Positions 5,175 through 5,251 of a stretch of DNA of 5,251 bases are shown piece by piece. The stretch comes from Cenarchaeum sp. SB0662_bin_33. GTDB lineage: Archaea > Thermoproteota > Nitrososphaeria > Nitrososphaerales > Nitrosopumilaceae. A program made the position numbers and the translations under genes. The DNA is taken from assembly GCA_009840065.1 (NCBI GenBank), contig VXON01000008.1:8515-13765 (forward strand), given 5' to 3'. Positions within the stretch are counted from its first letter, which is position 1. Each line of letters starts with the position of its first letter. The notes below the pieces were generated by a model that saw only the letters and a program-made list of their open reading frames with translations, ran no database searches and had not been told where the DNA came from.

Positions 5175-5251
5175 CTACTTTTTCTTACACTTACACTTAC
5201 ACTTGCAGCGCTTTTTGGTGCTATCTATCTGTCGCTTCTTTATTTCTGGGT
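5175..5251 (-). CDS. C-terminal end of a Lys/Cys-rich protein (partial)
   Basis: One minus-strand frame is open from the right edge to TAG at 5175-5177 and encodes a strongly basic tail, PEIKKRQIDSTKKR followed by alternating Cys and Lys (CKCKCKCKKK). The alternation comes from three exact TTACAC hexamers (plus-strand sense) at 5185-5202. Only 24 residues are visible, so the family cannot be named; a Lys/Cys tail could bind metal or nucleic acid, which is inference. The competing reading is a plus-strand ORF from an ATG at 5077 running off the edge, with hydrophobic His/Leu repeats in the same place. I favour the minus strand because Lys-rich ends are common in archaeal proteins. Confidence 0.45.
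   Translation of the reverse strand, partial: PEIKKRQIDSTKKRCKCKCKCKKK
5185..5202. repeat. Hexanucleotide repeat (TTACAC)3
   Basis: Three exact TTACAC copies, followed by the degenerate TTGCAG. Being in-frame hexamers, copy changes would lengthen or shorten a Lys-Cys tail on the minus strand by two residues each without shifting the frame. Confidence 0.85.

Noticed and set aside
5077..5251. Plus-strand ORF open at the right edge
   Set aside because: Its Leu-His repeat is the antisense of the Lys-Cys repeat and no good TATA-like box precedes it; kept only as the alternative to the minus-strand partial gene.

Overview
The window looks archaeal, most likely a group I.1a (Nitrosopumilus/Cenarchaeum-like) ammonia-oxidising thaumarchaeon. 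This is inferred, not proven. The support is: genes with no clear Shine-Dalgarno but a TATA-like box about 22-31 bases before the ATG (the layout of leaderless archaeal transcripts), free use of ATA, AGA and AGG codons, a single-polypeptide siroheme sulfite/nitrite reductase, and a TPR protein with a winged-helix-like segment. No rRNA, tRNA, CRISPR or insertion sequence was seen.

Layout. (1) 1-1081, minus strand: a collagen-like protein gene, open at the left edge. A 144-residue N-terminal part (beta-rich region plus proline-rich linker) leads into 72 unbroken Gly-X-Y triplets built from 45-bp and 36-bp DNA repeats. It is easily missed because it runs off the window and its repeats create misleading ORFs in other frames. 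(2) 1193-1514, minus strand: two tandem small ORFs, a 65-residue Cys/His-bearing one and a 40-residue one, separated by one base. (3) 1515-1555: a 41-bp divergent promoter region with two inverted TATA-like boxes. (4) 1556-2713, plus strand: a four-TPR protein with a winged-helix-like segment. (5) 2714-2965: a convergent intergenic region with what looks like a decayed small gene on the minus strand. (6) 2966-4753, minus strand: a ferredoxin-type siroheme/4Fe-4S sulfite (or nitrite) reductase, complete, with a promoter that favours an internal ATG over the longer TTG start. (7) 4763-5174: a noncoding stretch with a perfect 7-2-7 inverted repeat. (8) 5175-5251, minus strand: the C-terminal end of a Lys/Cys-rich protein.

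Working together. The reductase is a housekeeping sulfur (or nitrogen) assimilation enzyme and seems monocistronic. The TPR gene and the small-ORF pair are divergent and may share regulation. The collagen-like gene has its own TATA-like box, so it need not be co-transcribed with the small ORFs upstream. Nothing here forms an obvious defence or biosynthetic system. The most unusual item is the archaeal collagen-like protein, followed by the two small ORFs.
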